Part shown: positions 1-9,757 of the stretch, piece after piece | Layout: each line of letters starts with the position of its first letter | How positions within the stretch are numbered: the first letter of the stretch is position 1 | Assembly (NCBI GenBank): GCA_014239255.1 | Contig: JAAZZE010000003.1 | Span: 1-64,000 of the forward strand | DNA: 64,000 bases | Direction of reading: 5' to 3' | From: Gammaproteobacteria bacterium | GTDB taxonomy: Bacteria > Pseudomonadota > Gammaproteobacteria > Arenicellales > UBA868 | Notes under the pieces: generated by a model | Database searches by the model: none | What the model was told of the DNA's origin: nothing | Seen by the model: only the letters and a program-made list of their open reading frames with translations | Translations under genes and position numbers: made by a program

Positions 1-3000
1 GCGCCAAGCTCGGTTCGCCGGAGCACCTTGCCACAGCCGTAGCCTAATTCAGCCAAGGCACTGGTTCCGGGAAAGCAGCCCTCGCTAACATCTGGCGTAT
101 AAAGCGGTGCAAACAACACCTTATCGCTTATCTGTATTTTATTAGTAACCTTCTCGTCTTTTCCCAGGTTGACATACCATCCAAGATCATCCTCTTTGGG
201 GCAGGACGCCGCTTTATCGGTCACGTTTTTCAGGTCGCTGATGGTCGGGTTGCCCGGATCCCCAAAAAGAGGGAATTTCTTGTCTTTTATTCCAAAAATA
301 CGGTTTTGTATGGTCGATTGTGATAACTCGAGTTTGTCCTGATTGCCTGTGCCAAAATAAAGCCAGACTTTTTTATCACTATCTTCGCCACTATCTGTAG
401 TTACGGTTACAGGCATAAACGACGCGCGTTGATTAACGTTATTTCCTTCGCCATCGAAAATAAGATCATATGCATAAGGCTTGCCGCTATCGGTGAAATT
501 AAATTTAAAAAGCTTGCTCTCCATATCAACCACATAAGAAATAGCGCCCTGATACGTTGCCTTTGGCGTTGTATCCGGAGTGACTGCAGTAAATTGAGCC
601 GGCACTGAATTAATGAAGCCACCCTTTGTATCCGGCAAATCAAGGCGGGAACGCCTCCTGCCCGCGGTAACAAGCTCAATGAGATAGGCTGCAGATCCAT
701 ACTCTTGCGATTCCGATCCATTAAATCCACCGCCAATTATGGCAAGCCATTTTGGTGACGTTGTTGCTAAGGGCACCAGATTAATGGTTGGGGTAGACCA
801 CGCCTGGCCTAATTTCGAATATTCAAATTCGCTAGGAATACTGCCATAGTTGTTCTCGGTTAAATTACCAGTTGGGCCCCAATGACGGACAACCCGGTTG
901 ACCGGGTCATTGGATAAAGCAAAAAGAAACTTAGGGTTTAAAGGGTTGGTGATGTCTAACGCAAAATATCCATACCCGTCCCGACCAAGCCCCGTGATCA
1001 GTATGGTGCGCCAATGCCCTCCCCTTCCGTGATCAAAGTAAATATCCCTAACAGCGGGTGATCCATCAACCCCATATATAGGGATCGTGGTGTTGGGCAC
1101 TGAAGTGGTCATCTGGCGCAAGGCCGGCAGGATATTAGGCGGCACAAAACCCCATAATTCTTCGCCGGTATCGTCTCTGAATGCGTGGAGCATTCCATCG
1201 TTGGCTCCAACATATACAACCGTGGGCCGACTGACGTTCGCCTCGAAAAATTCCTGATAATTATTAGCTTTCTTGTAGTATTCTTCTGATTTGGGGTTGC
1301 CTGCTTGTTTGGTATTAATCGCGGCGGGTGGCCCCACAATAGCCATTTCCGAGTGATAGATGTCACCAAGCTTCCACTCTCGTTGATCGCCCACCTGTAG
1401 ATCAATGTCTTCATCGTAAGAATCAGTGCCACGAATGAACCCGATCAACTGGGCGGCCTTACTATCGGACGGTATGCTAGCCCCCTCATACAATAGTTTT
1501 TTCAGCCCAGCCACATTGCTGGGGGTAAAATTATTTAGTCCGTCAGGGACTCCCGCATCGTATGCCACAGTCCAGATCCGCCTTGAATCTGCATCCTTAA
1601 GGTTCAGCTGCGCCCCTGCCTCCCAGACCACGCTACCAACCGCGCCCGTATCGGAATCTAATGAATACTTGGTTAACTTACCCCTCCACTGACCGTTTTC
1701 GGGGATAGTAAAGCCCGATTGATAGATATGATCGCCCGAGGCTGACGGAATCACAGGCGCGGTACCGGTATAGCGGAGATCTGATTTTTGAGCTTTTGAA
1801 ATAAAACGCATCAACGTGTCGTGCAGCTCGACCTCATTATCCGCATAAAGAGGTGATAACGGATGGCTTCCGCCGGCTTGCGAGAAACTCTCGTAGACAT
1901 CACTAACTCTGGAGTCATCAGAAGAAACGTCGAAACCCACAACAAGGGATTTAACATCCAGATCACGCAACAGCCTGGCTGCATAAGGATCTGGGCTGCG
2001 GCCACCCCATTCGCCATCGCTCAGCACAATGATAAAGTTTCTTTGGCATGGCTCCTCCGGGTCAATCGGGCCTGGTGTAAAACCCGCTGCACGATTTTCG
2101 AAGTAGTCCTTCGCAAGTGACATACCCACCTCTAGATTAGTCCCCCCACGCGGAGTTTTACCGAAAGCGCAATTGGTCCCGCAATACTCGGTCACCATCG
2201 GTACAATTTCCTCAGCTCCGCCCGGTGAAATGCCTACCGCCATCTTGGCAGCCGTGGACCAGACTAAAAGCCCATAATTAACTTTCTTATTTAGTTCCTC
2301 ATTTTGCAGAAGTCTTGTAAGGACGCATTTAACTGTCTCCCTTCGGCTTTTACTCTGCATCACCTGCGTGATAAATTTTCCGTTTTTGTCATATTTCTTA
2401 AGATACTTGGGAAGATACGGGTTTTTATTCCCACCAACCAGGTAAATATTACCCTCGGGGTCTGAGCCCATTCCCTTTGGATAGGTAACACCGCCAAGAG
2501 GGCCGCAGGCGGGCTGCTTTGGCGCAAATCGCTTTATGAAAGTCCCGGAGTATGAGTACTTGCCAACGTGGCCCCCGCAAGAGGGCTCCGTCCATTTTTT
2601 GGTTTTTGGATCGCGAACAGCGCTCCCAGCGTAATCGGCCTCTGCTCCAAGGATATAAATACCGTTGGCAGTGGCTTCGATATCGGTGCCGCCTAGCGCC
2701 CACCAGGTGTCTTCTTCTTCGCCGGTCTCTTTGTTATAGACCCGAACGGGATACCCCCGCTTGCAGTAATCATGAATGCCCGCAATTTTGCCTGGATAAC
2801 CACGGCCAGAGGCATAGGGGTAGGACGTGTCAGAAACGATATAAACACTGTCATCGTATACAGCAAGCCCTTTAGGGTAATACCCTTTACCCGGGTCGCC
2901 TTTATATGTAGGCTCTATCGCAATTGGCCATTCGCCAAGAAGAGTTCCAGATGGGTCGAGCTTTCTCCAAAGAAAAGGGCCTGGTTCTTCCCCCCCAGGA

Positions 3001-3668
3001 CTGCAATCAACTTCCTGCCCTTTAGTGCGTAACGCTGTTACGTATATGTTGTTTTTTGAATCAATATCAATGGCAAGAGGATTGGGAGTTGAAAAGGACT
3101 TAACGTGAACACCCCTGGCATCAAATTTGTGTATTTTACTGGTCTTACAATGGGCCAAATAAAGGTTGTCATATTGGTCGATCGCAATCCTACTGGGGAT
3201 ATGTGGTCCGTCTGGATCCCCGGCATAATTTAAGGAAAACCCATCCCCATAATCCTTAAGCCAGGTTCCAGCGGAGTTGTATTTTCGAAAGGGTTTGGCA
3301 AGGGGTGAAGTTTTTTGGCCGTAACGCGAAATCGAAGCTCCATGTGCGAGATGCCAGCTGCCATCCCCAGACCCGGCGAAATCCATAGGCATAGTCTCAG
3401 GCGCTTTGATCCGCTTAGTAGAGTTATTCATGCTCGATGAGTTATCAATCGATAGTAAGATATTCGCCGGGATAGACGAATCGACTCCAGCGCCTGGCGG
3501 TGGCTCCTTGGCGCCATAGCTGGCAGGTGCTATCAGCAAAAAGGCAATTAGCGCCATGGCAAAATAAAATTGCGCTGGCGCTTTATGCTGAACCGCCTTG
3601 GGCAGCACTAGAGCACGACTAAACTGTTCGGTTGCAAAACGGCTCAACTTGGCATTTGCCTTAGACAC
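1..3668 (-). CDS. pilY1: PilY1/PilC-family type IV pilus tip protein, 3'-truncated by the window edge; N-terminal VWA domain with an internal NHL-like propeller region
   Basis: Minus-strand frame (codons ending at positions divisible by 3) is open from an upstream stop at 3737-3735 to the left edge, so it is missing from the ORF track. Translation includes ILLSIDNSSSMNNS (DxSxS MIDAS), RGGTNLEVG, RNFIIVLSDGEWGG, and PilY1 propeller segments such as VVYVGANDGMLHAFRDDTGEELWGFVPPNILPALRQ and GVDGSPAVRDIYFDHGRGGHWRTILITGLGRDGYGYFALDITNP. It follows pilX. The GTG start at 3668 is tentative. Confidence 0.93.
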   Translation of the reverse strand, partial: MSKANAKLSRFATEQFSRALVLPKAVQHKAPAQFYFAMALIAFLLIAPASYGAKEPPPGAGVDSSIPANILLSIDNSSSMNNSTKRIKAPETMPMDFAGSGDGSWHLAHGASISRYGQKTSPLAKPFRKYNSAGTWLKDYGDGFSLNYAGDPDGPHIPSRIAIDQYDNLYLAHCKTSKIHKFDARGVHVKSFSTPNPLAIDIDSKNNIYVTALRTKGQEVDCSPGGEEPGPFLWRKLDPSGTLLGEWPIAIEPTYKGDPGKGYYPKGLAVYDDSVYIVSDTSYPYASGRGYPGKIAGIHDYCKRGYPVRVYNKETGEEEDTWWALGGTDIEATANGIYILGAEADYAGSAVRDPKTKKWTEPSCGGHVGKYSYSGTFIKRFAPKQPACGPLGGVTYPKGMGSDPEGNIYLVGGNKNPYLPKYLKKYDKNGKFITQVMQSKSRRETVKCVLTRLLQNEELNKKVNYGLLVWSTAAKMAVGISPGGAEEIVPMVTEYCGTNCAFGKTPRGGTNLEVGMSLAKDYFENRAAGFTPGPIDPEEPCQRNFIIVLSDGEWGGRSPDPYAARLLRDLDVKSLVVGFDVSSDDSRVSDVYESFSQAGGSHPLSPLYADNEVELHDTLMRFISKAQKSDLRYTGTAPVIPSASGDHIYQSGFTIPENGQWRGKLTKYSLDSDTGAVGSVVWEAGAQLNLKDADSRRIWTVAYDAGVPDGLNNFTPSNVAGLKKLLYEGASIPSDSKAAQLIGFIRGTDSYDEDIDLQVGDQREWKLGDIYHSEMAIVGPPAAINTKQAGNPKSEEYYKKANNYQEFFEANVSRPTVVYVGANDGMLHAFRDDTGEELWGFVPPNILPALRQMTTSVPNTTIPIYGVDGSPAVRDIYFDHGRGGHWRTILITGLGRDGYGYFALDITNPLNPKFLFALSNDPVNRVVRHWGPTGNLTENNYGSIPSEFEYSKLGQAWSTPTINLVPLATTSPKWLAIIGGGFNGSESQEYGSAAYLIELVTAGRRRSRLDLPDTKGGFINSVPAQFTAVTPDTTPKATYQGAISYVVDMESKLFKFNFTDSGKPYAYDLIFDGEGNNVNQRASFMPVTVTTDSGEDSDKKVWLYFGTGNQDKLELSQSTIQNRIFGIKDKKFPLFGDPGNPTISDLKNVTDKAASCPKEDDLGWYVNLGKDEKVTNKIQISDKVLFAPLYTPDVSEGCFPGTSALAELGYGCGKVLRRTELG

Positions 3669-3734
3669 GACGTCACAACCGCTTGGGCCGGCGCCATAGT
3701 GTGGGTGGCACGCAAACGTTTTAAAGAGGTCGAA

Positions 3735-4298
3735 TTAATATTCATTGGCCTGGCCCACATCATTTCCTCCTTCGGACGGGCCTCCAGCTGTGATCGATGC
3801 AATTACTTCTAAATTGGTACGGGCTTGTTTTGGGCCGACTCCGCTAGATAGAATTGTATAAATATATTTGGGGCCCGAAGCAGGCAACGTTGCGGTTAAC
3901 GTAATGCTGCAGAAGTATTCATGCTTGGCCATTCTTCTTTGAAATTTCAGCGCCCTGACAGCTGAGCTCTCACCAGTTACCCTCCAGTCATCCATACTAG
4001 GGTTCGCTGCACCAAGAGCTGCACTGCCAATCCGATGGCAGACCTCGCCAGGTGGGTCTATAGTAATGCACGGTACACCTAACTCCGATTCAGCATCTAG
4101 CCATCGGACTGCTGCATCTACACAGGCTTCTGCCGAATACAGCGTCTCAGATCGGTCCGTATGGGCCTCTATCTGATCAACACTTCGGTTGCCGATATAA
4201 AAAAGCCCCATCCCCATTGTTGTAATGACCAAAGTGATAATCAATGAAACTATAAGAATTGCACCTTTTTGACCGCTGAGCTCGGGAGGCTGGTTCAT
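3735..4298 (-). CDS. pilX: PilX-like minor pilin / pilus assembly protein
   Basis: 187 aa; N-terminus KGAILIVSLIITLVITTMGMGLFYIG typical of PilX; sits between pilW and pilY1 with overlapping ends. Confidence 0.85.
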   Translation of the reverse strand: MNQPPELSGQKGAILIVSLIITLVITTMGMGLFYIGNRSVDQIEAHTDRSETLYSAEACVDAAVRWLDAESELGVPCITIDPPGEVCHRIGSAALGAANPSMDDWRVTGESSAVRALKFQRRMAKHEYFCSITLTATLPASGPKYIYTILSSGVGPKQARTNLEVIASITAGGPSEGGNDVGQANEY

Positions 4299-4996
4299 AG
4301 CGTCAGATTTCTCACGGCGACACTGGTAGAGAATTCGCGGCGCCTGAATCGATCGGTCGTTTCAAGCGTAGAGTCGCCCGGATAATGTGCGCCTCGTTGG
4401 TACGATTTTTCACGGCTGAACTGCTGCTTGGTACGTAATGCGAGGTAGATTTCGATCAGTTTTTTAGGGTGCGCTGCACCGCCGGAATAGACCAGCTGAA
4501 GGTCCTCGATATAGTCCGCCATCGCATCTTCAGATCCCTCCTTTACCTGGCTTGCTGGCGCGATAATGTCGGTCTTCTTGAAAAGCCTGCCTCTGGTGCC
4601 TCGTGTTCCCACATGATCGCTTACCCAGTAACGGATTCTGAGTCTTTGGCTGGAAATGTTCGTTTTTTGGTGATCGTAAATGATCGTCACTTCATCGCAG
4701 CAGCCATTGCCAGCCCCTTGGGTTATAGAAATAGCATCGGCATCAGTAATCGCACCGTGTTCTGGCGCTCCTAACGGTGTCCACCATTCAGATCCTGCCA
4801 TCCGGATATCGCGTTCCATGATTTTTAAAACATTGCGACCCGTCTGCCCAATCACCGTAGTGTCTCGTATTTTTGTGTATTGCTTATCAACAAGATCATA
4901 GGCAATCAAAAGACTCGCCAAAGCAATAGCACTTACTGCCGTTGAAACCAGCACTTCAACCAGAGTGAATCCTTGATCAGGGCGTATCGGGCGCAT
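4295..4996 (-). CDS. pilW: PilW-like minor pilin
   Basis: Prepilin motif QGFTLVEVLVSTAVSAIALASLLIAYD; operon position. Start set at MRPIRPDQGFTLVE inside the 245-aa ORF. Confidence 0.85.
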   Translation of the reverse strand: MRPIRPDQGFTLVEVLVSTAVSAIALASLLIAYDLVDKQYTKIRDTTVIGQTGRNVLKIMERDIRMAGSEWWTPLGAPEHGAITDADAISITQGAGNGCCDEVTIIYDHQKTNISSQRLRIRYWVSDHVGTRGTRGRLFKKTDIIAPASQVKEGSEDAMADYIEDLQLVYSGGAAHPKKLIEIYLALRTKQQFSREKSYQRGAHYPGDSTLETTDRFRRREFSTSVAVRNLTL

Positions 4997-5474
4997 CAAA
5001 TGTTCTTTTAGCAAAAATCGTGTTCTTACCATCGGCGCTGGTCAACTCGACTGTTAATATGTTTACCGTTCTGGTTCCCACAATTTTTTGGGTGATGTTA
5101 ATTTTTCGGATGTCATCGGTTTTGGTCTCTCCGGATTCTGCATTCAGGTAACTGCACCATCGTTTTAAATGCGCTAACTGATCCGCTTTTCCGGCAGACG
5201 TACTCAAACCTGCACATGCACTAAGGTTTTTGCCTGTATATTCTGTGATATTTTCTTTATCGCCAACCACTGTCTCAATGATGTCGGTAACGATCATGTC
5301 AAGGCGATCGCGTTGCTGTGCTTTTTGAATAGCCTCATCCGAAGCGGCGATAAAACCAAACACAGCCGTAATACCAATCGCGGTAATGACTACTGAGATC
5401 ATTACCTCAACGAGGGTAAAGCCGTTTTCTGTCAACGCAGATTCAGCAGCTTCTTGATTCACTTTACAATTCAT
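4977..5474 (-). CDS. pilV: PilV-like minor pilin
   Basis: Prepilin motif NGFTLVEVMISVVITAIGITAVFGF; operon position. Start set at MNCKVNQ inside the 223-aa ORF. Confidence 0.8.
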   Translation of the reverse strand: MNCKVNQEAAESALTENGFTLVEVMISVVITAIGITAVFGFIAASDEAIQKAQQRDRLDMIVTDIIETVVGDKENITEYTGKNLSACAGLSTSAGKADQLAHLKRWCSYLNAESGETKTDDIRKINITQKIVGTRTVNILTVELTSADGKNTIFAKRTFDAPDTP

Positions 5475-6054
5475 CGAACGATTTGGTTGTCGCATTAAGT
5501 TTAGTAGTCTCAAAAAACCCGGTGGCCCCGAATATCTGAGTCTTGTAGTGAATGGTCTTATCACCACAAGTCGCTGTAACAGAAATCGTCTTAGGAGTCG
5601 CGGTCCCGTCAGTATTGAAGCAGACTTTGAAACCAGTAGAACCCGCATATTCAGAGCGATCTGGAATCAGATCATACTTATTTAAGTACGCTTCATGATC
5701 TGCAATTACCGCACCCTCGTCAGTTAAGGGTAGATGAAGATAACCATCCGCCTCACAATCTGCTGACATCCCGTGCATAACCCATACATTTGGATGCACC
5801 TGCTTCGTCGATTCAAAGTACGCTTGGGTGGTACGATTAAGACTGATTGCCTGGGCGCGCAGGGACTGGAGAAACCCGTTCAAGTCGTCAAAATCGTTAC
5901 GAACTTTGGTCGTGCAATTCCAGCCGCCAAGATTTAAAAATGTAGTTGAGACTAATGCCACCAGTACGATCACTACTATAAGTTCTAGCAAAGTAAACCC
6001 GCGTTCTTTGCGAGTGGATCTGACCTGCGCTTTCACATTGGACTCCTCAGACAC
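5464..6054 (-). CDS. fimT: FimT/GspH-type pseudopilin
   Basis: Prepilin motif RGFTLLELIVVIVLVALVSTTFLNLG; first of the fimT-pilVWXY1 run. Confidence 0.8.
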   Translation of the reverse strand: MSEESNVKAQVRSTRKERGFTLLELIVVIVLVALVSTTFLNLGGWNCTTKVRNDFDDLNGFLQSLRAQAISLNRTTQAYFESTKQVHPNVWVMHGMSADCEADGYLHLPLTDEGAVIADHEAYLNKYDLIPDRSEYAGSTGFKVCFNTDGTATPKTISVTATCGDKTIHYKTQIFGATGFFETTKLNATTKSFDEL

Positions 6055-6102
6055 TTTGCTGCGCCCGGGTTGATCCGGGCTGTCGTTCTTTTGCGATCGG
6101 CT

Positions 6103-7104
6103 TTATTGCATTTCGATTTGGCCGGAGCCTTTGAGTTGCTGGATCGCAGCGTCCATCGTGACCATTCCGTCGCCTCTGGCGGTCTGCATAACACTTTCTA
6201 TCTGGAAGATCTTATTTTCACGAATTAGATTACGTACCGCCGGATTACAGACCATAACCTCGAATGCGCCGACACGACCTCCTCCGGTCTTGCGAAACAA
6301 TTTCTGTGTCATCACCATTCGTAGAGATTGAGATACCTGAGACCTGACCTGGTCTTGTTGTTCAGGCGGGAATACATCAATAATTCTATTGATTGTATTT
6401 GGAGCGCCGGAGGTATGCAGGGTGCCAAACACCAAATGGCCAGTCTCGGCGGCGGTTAATGCAAGTTGAACAGTATCTCGATCTCGAAGCTCTCCAACCA
6501 GGATCACATCTGGATCTTCACGCAAAGAGGCACGCAAGGCATTCGCAAATGATTTAGTGTCTCGTCCAACTTCACGCTGGGCAACAATAGACTCTTTGTT
6601 GGTGTGAATGTATTCAATTGGATCTTCAATCGTCAGAATATGCTCATTACGGTTGGTGTTGATATGATCAATCATGGCCGCCAACGAAGTGGATTTGCCA
6701 GATCCGGTCGGACCTGTAACCAGAACCAGTCCATTCACCTGATTGGCCATATCCTGAGCTACGGCTGGCAATCCAAGATCGAGCATGGTTGGAATCTCAG
6801 TCTCGATCTTGCGCAAAACTGCTGCCTGCCCGGTTGACGTATGGAAGAAGTTCGCCCGATAACGCAGGTCGCTTATGACAATCGCCAGATCAAATTCCCT
6901 ATCCACCTCGAAGGTCTCGCGGGCTTCATCCGATTCCAGGCTCTCGTGTATAAAAACAGCCAACTCTTCGGCACTTACCGTATCGTCAGCAAATGTGGCG
7001 ATCTGCCCACTGACTCTGATCGATATTGGCCTATCTGCATGAATATGAAGATCCGATAGGTCATATTCTTCAGTGTAGGATGCTATTCTGTTCTCTACGG
7101 TCAT
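6103..7104 (-). CDS. pilT: PilT-family twitching motility retraction ATPase
   Basis: Walker A GPTGSGKST; LVGELRDRDTVQLALTAAETGHLVFGTLHT; C-terminal AVRNLIRENK (AIRNLIRE-type motif). Confidence 0.93.
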   Translation of the reverse strand: MTVENRIASYTEEYDLSDLHIHADRPISIRVSGQIATFADDTVSAEELAVFIHESLESDEARETFEVDREFDLAIVISDLRYRANFFHTSTGQAAVLRKIETEIPTMLDLGLPAVAQDMANQVNGLVLVTGPTGSGKSTSLAAMIDHINTNRNEHILTIEDPIEYIHTNKESIVAQREVGRDTKSFANALRASLREDPDVILVGELRDRDTVQLALTAAETGHLVFGTLHTSGAPNTINRIIDVFPPEQQDQVRSQVSQSLRMVMTQKLFRKTGGGRVGAFEVMVCNPAVRNLIRENKIFQIESVMQTARGDGMVTMDAAIQQLKGSGQIEMQ

Positions 7105-7385
7105 TTTTGATTCCTGTTATTACTTTGATACCCAAATATACTTTACTCCTATTCACTTTTAGGGTAAATCTAGGGTCTAAAAGCAAGTTTGCATCCAACT
7201 TCAAAAAATGGCCTACCGGCGGTGCCGAAAGCCATCGTGAAGTTGAAAAACTAGAAACGTACCGATGGAGGATATCTGTCATCAGAATTGATTGATGGAC
7301 GGGGATAACTGTCCCTTTCCATCATTTTCGGCGCACAAGTTCCGTTGCCCCAATCCATTGATTCAATATTGACAGTCATACCGCA

Positions 7386-9026
7386 ATGGCAAATAAACTC
7401 CTTGGTGCAATAAAAGCTCGACTAAGCAAATTAATTGTTCAGCAGGAAGATGTCGTCGGCGTAGACATCATGCCCGGTTACATCCGCATTGCGCAACTCG
7501 AGCAATCCGGTAAACGCTGGACCGTCACAAAAGTGGGTTATCGATACGTTCAGGGGCAAATCGATACCAATGATCTAAAAAATAACCCCGATGGTTATTC
7601 CAGCAAACTGCAACAGGTTTGCGAGAAAAATAAGGTCTCCACATCAAACGCTGCTGTATCAATCCCTGTAAGCAGCGCCGTTATTCAGGTTGTTAACCTG
7701 CCGTTGATGTCCGACGAGGAACTAGAAGAGGCCATCAAAACAGACTCGCTTTGGGATAACGTTGTGCAGTTGCCTGATCCTATAGATGAATATTCTATTT
7801 TTCACCAGGTTATTAAGCGGCACAACACTGAAAACCTGATGGACATTTTGTTTGTGGCGTCCAAGTTAAGTGATATCGAAGACTACATGGGCATAGTTCG
7901 TAGCGCCGGGCTCAATCCGGTTGTGGTGGACGTTCGCTGCTTTAGTTTACGCAACGCGTTAGATCTGAAAAAAGATCTCAACTTTAAACAACCCATTGGT
8001 CTTTTGGAGTTCGGCCCGTTTGAAAATTTTTTGTTGATCATTGATAAAGAAGGTGCGCCTTTTATTGCAGAGATATATATATCGGATGTTGACAAGGAGC
8101 ATCTCCTAAACACCAATCCGACTGACGCCGGCGGTGACAACACAAAGTTATTTGAACGTTACGCGATGCAGGTGTCTCAAGTCGTTTCCAGTTACCAATC
8201 CAAATACAGTTCGACTATTGCAAAAATTTTTGTTGCCTCTACCCTGCCCTCTATCGATGACGCAATTGCACAGTTCCAGATTGGCTTGCCAAATAGCCGT
8301 CTCGAAGCATTCGATCCATTAGCCGATGTAAGGGTGCCGGCTAATATCGAGCAAAAAGTCGCCGCAGAGCCCAACTCATCGATGTTTGCCGCGGTACTTG
8401 GATTAGCAACGCGCAAACTCGATATTTTCGGTTACTACCAGTACGTTACCGGTGTCAACAATATCAATCTGCTGCCCAATCGCGATGCGATAAAAGCTAA
8501 AGAAAAAGCGAAAGCTTATTCCAAATACATCTTGATTCTGGTTGTGCTCATCGTGCTTGCAGGCGCGGGCTGGTCATTTTTTGATGTCAGTGAAAAAAAG
8601 AATTCGGTTACTGAAAAAATGGCCGTCTATCATGCTGCGGCCAACGAGCGCGATACAAAGCTTGCAACACTGGATAAGCTTGTCCGACAGATTCGAAAGA
8701 TTTCCGGACTACTAGAGGCAAGCGCAAGTCTCGAGTCTAACCAGGCATCTATGTATGAACTGCTTACTGAGATCAATAACTCGGTAATCGAGGGGATTGC
8801 TTTAGATTCGATCGCCTACGATGGCAATGCGGTTACCATTATCGGAAGGTCACTCAGCGACCAGAATATTATTGAATTCAATAGTAAGCTCGACAGCAGC
8901 TCGCATATTCGCAGGGCATCCTTACAGACCATGTCTGTTTCAATGGAGGATGGCCTGGCATTGAAAAACTTTTCTTTAAGATGCACTCTCGAACCTCTTG
9001 CCAACAAAACGGAGTCGGAGCAGTAA
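7386..9026 (+). CDS. PilM-PilN fusion protein: actin-like PilM N-terminal part and PilN C-terminal part with INLLP motif, TM helix and periplasmic domain
   Basis: Single 546-aa ORF. PilM part VVGVDIMPGYIRIAQLEQ..., then GYYQYVTGVNNINLLPNRDAIK (PilN N-terminal signature at about residues 360-364), TM YILILVVLIVLAGAGWSFF, PilN periplasmic region. Directly followed by pilO. Confidence 0.9.
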   Translation: MANKLLGAIKARLSKLIVQQEDVVGVDIMPGYIRIAQLEQSGKRWTVTKVGYRYVQGQIDTNDLKNNPDGYSSKLQQVCEKNKVSTSNAAVSIPVSSAVIQVVNLPLMSDEELEEAIKTDSLWDNVVQLPDPIDEYSIFHQVIKRHNTENLMDILFVASKLSDIEDYMGIVRSAGLNPVVVDVRCFSLRNALDLKKDLNFKQPIGLLEFGPFENFLLIIDKEGAPFIAEIYISDVDKEHLLNTNPTDAGGDNTKLFERYAMQVSQVVSSYQSKYSSTIAKIFVASTLPSIDDAIAQFQIGLPNSRLEAFDPLADVRVPANIEQKVAAEPNSSMFAAVLGLATRKLDIFGYYQYVTGVNNINLLPNRDAIKAKEKAKAYSKYILILVVLIVLAGAGWSFFDVSEKKNSVTEKMAVYHAAANERDTKLATLDKLVRQIRKISGLLEASASLESNQASMYELLTEINNSVIEGIALDSIAYDGNAVTIIGRSLSDQNIIEFNSKLDSSSHIRRASLQTMSVSMEDGLALKNFSLRCTLEPLANKTESEQ

Positions 9027-9031
9027 TCGTT

Positions 9032-9751
9032 ATGGACCTTGACGTTGACATCGGAAGCTTTTTAAAAGGTCTCACAAAAAGAGGTCAATCTGGGGATGGG
9101 GCTGGAGCTGGAGCTGGGGCTCAATCGAGCCCATACCTTAAGCAATTGGTTGCCGGCATCCTCATTGCGTTACTGATTGGAACTTATCTTTATTTCTTTT
9201 ATCTTCCCGAGCAAAAACGCATCAACGAAATGCAAGCAATGATCGACAGCACTGACCAGATTAGAGCTGAAATTTTGCTTCTTGATCAAGAGATTTTACA
9301 AAACCAGGCTAAACTTAGTGAAGGTAATGCCCGGTTCGACGAGTTAAACCGACTATTTCATAATAAGCAGGAACTTGAAGATCTTTACCGAAATATCAGT
9401 CTGTTAGCGTTAACCTACGAACTGCTGGTCGCCAAACTCGAGAAAGGCGGCGAGGTGCCGGTTTTCTCCGATAAACCTCCTATCAGTCAAGGCGAAGGTT
9501 TACCCTCGAAAAAAGAGGTCGCCTTTTACAAAATCAGTGTTCAGTTTGAATTTGTTGGAGACTACCTTGGTTACACTAATTTTCGTCGTGATCTTGCCCA
9601 GCAGAAAAAGATTATTAACATTGAACGCGAGAAAATCACTGTTCGAACTGGGGAAGATGAAGGCGACGGCGGCATAGTAGATATTGCGACTACGCTTTCG
9701 ACCTACCGTTTCCCCGCCTCTGATGCTGACCGCTTCATTACCGACGGGTAG
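9032..9751 (+). CDS. pilO: PilO type IV pilus inner-membrane platform protein
   Basis: One TM (VAGILIALLIGTYLYFFYLPEQ) plus coiled coil and PilO-like domain; order pilMN-pilO-pilP-pilQ. Start at MDLDVDIG inside the ORF beginning 8981. Confidence 0.9.
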   Translation: MDLDVDIGSFLKGLTKRGQSGDGAGAGAGAQSSPYLKQLVAGILIALLIGTYLYFFYLPEQKRINEMQAMIDSTDQIRAEILLLDQEILQNQAKLSEGNARFDELNRLFHNKQELEDLYRNISLLALTYELLVAKLEKGGEVPVFSDKPPISQGEGLPSKKEVAFYKISVQFEFVGDYLGYTNFRRDLAQQKKIINIEREKITVRTGEDEGDGGIVDIATTLSTYRFPASDADRFITDG

Positions 9752-9757
9752 CTCAAG

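Noticed and set aside
407-3226. Set of short ORFs on both strands suggesting a broken or non-coding left end
   Set aside because: They lie inside one uninterrupted minus-strand pilY1 frame that exits the window, so the ORF tool could not list it. Not a pseudogene on this evidence.
3735-4298. PilX lacking Glu5 in its prepilin helix
   Set aside because: I believe this is common among Pseudomonas-type PilX proteins, so not reported as unusual.
9095-9122. GGAGCT hexamer run in pilO encoding GAGAGA
   Set aside because: Very short low-complexity linker; not enough for a variable repeat claim.
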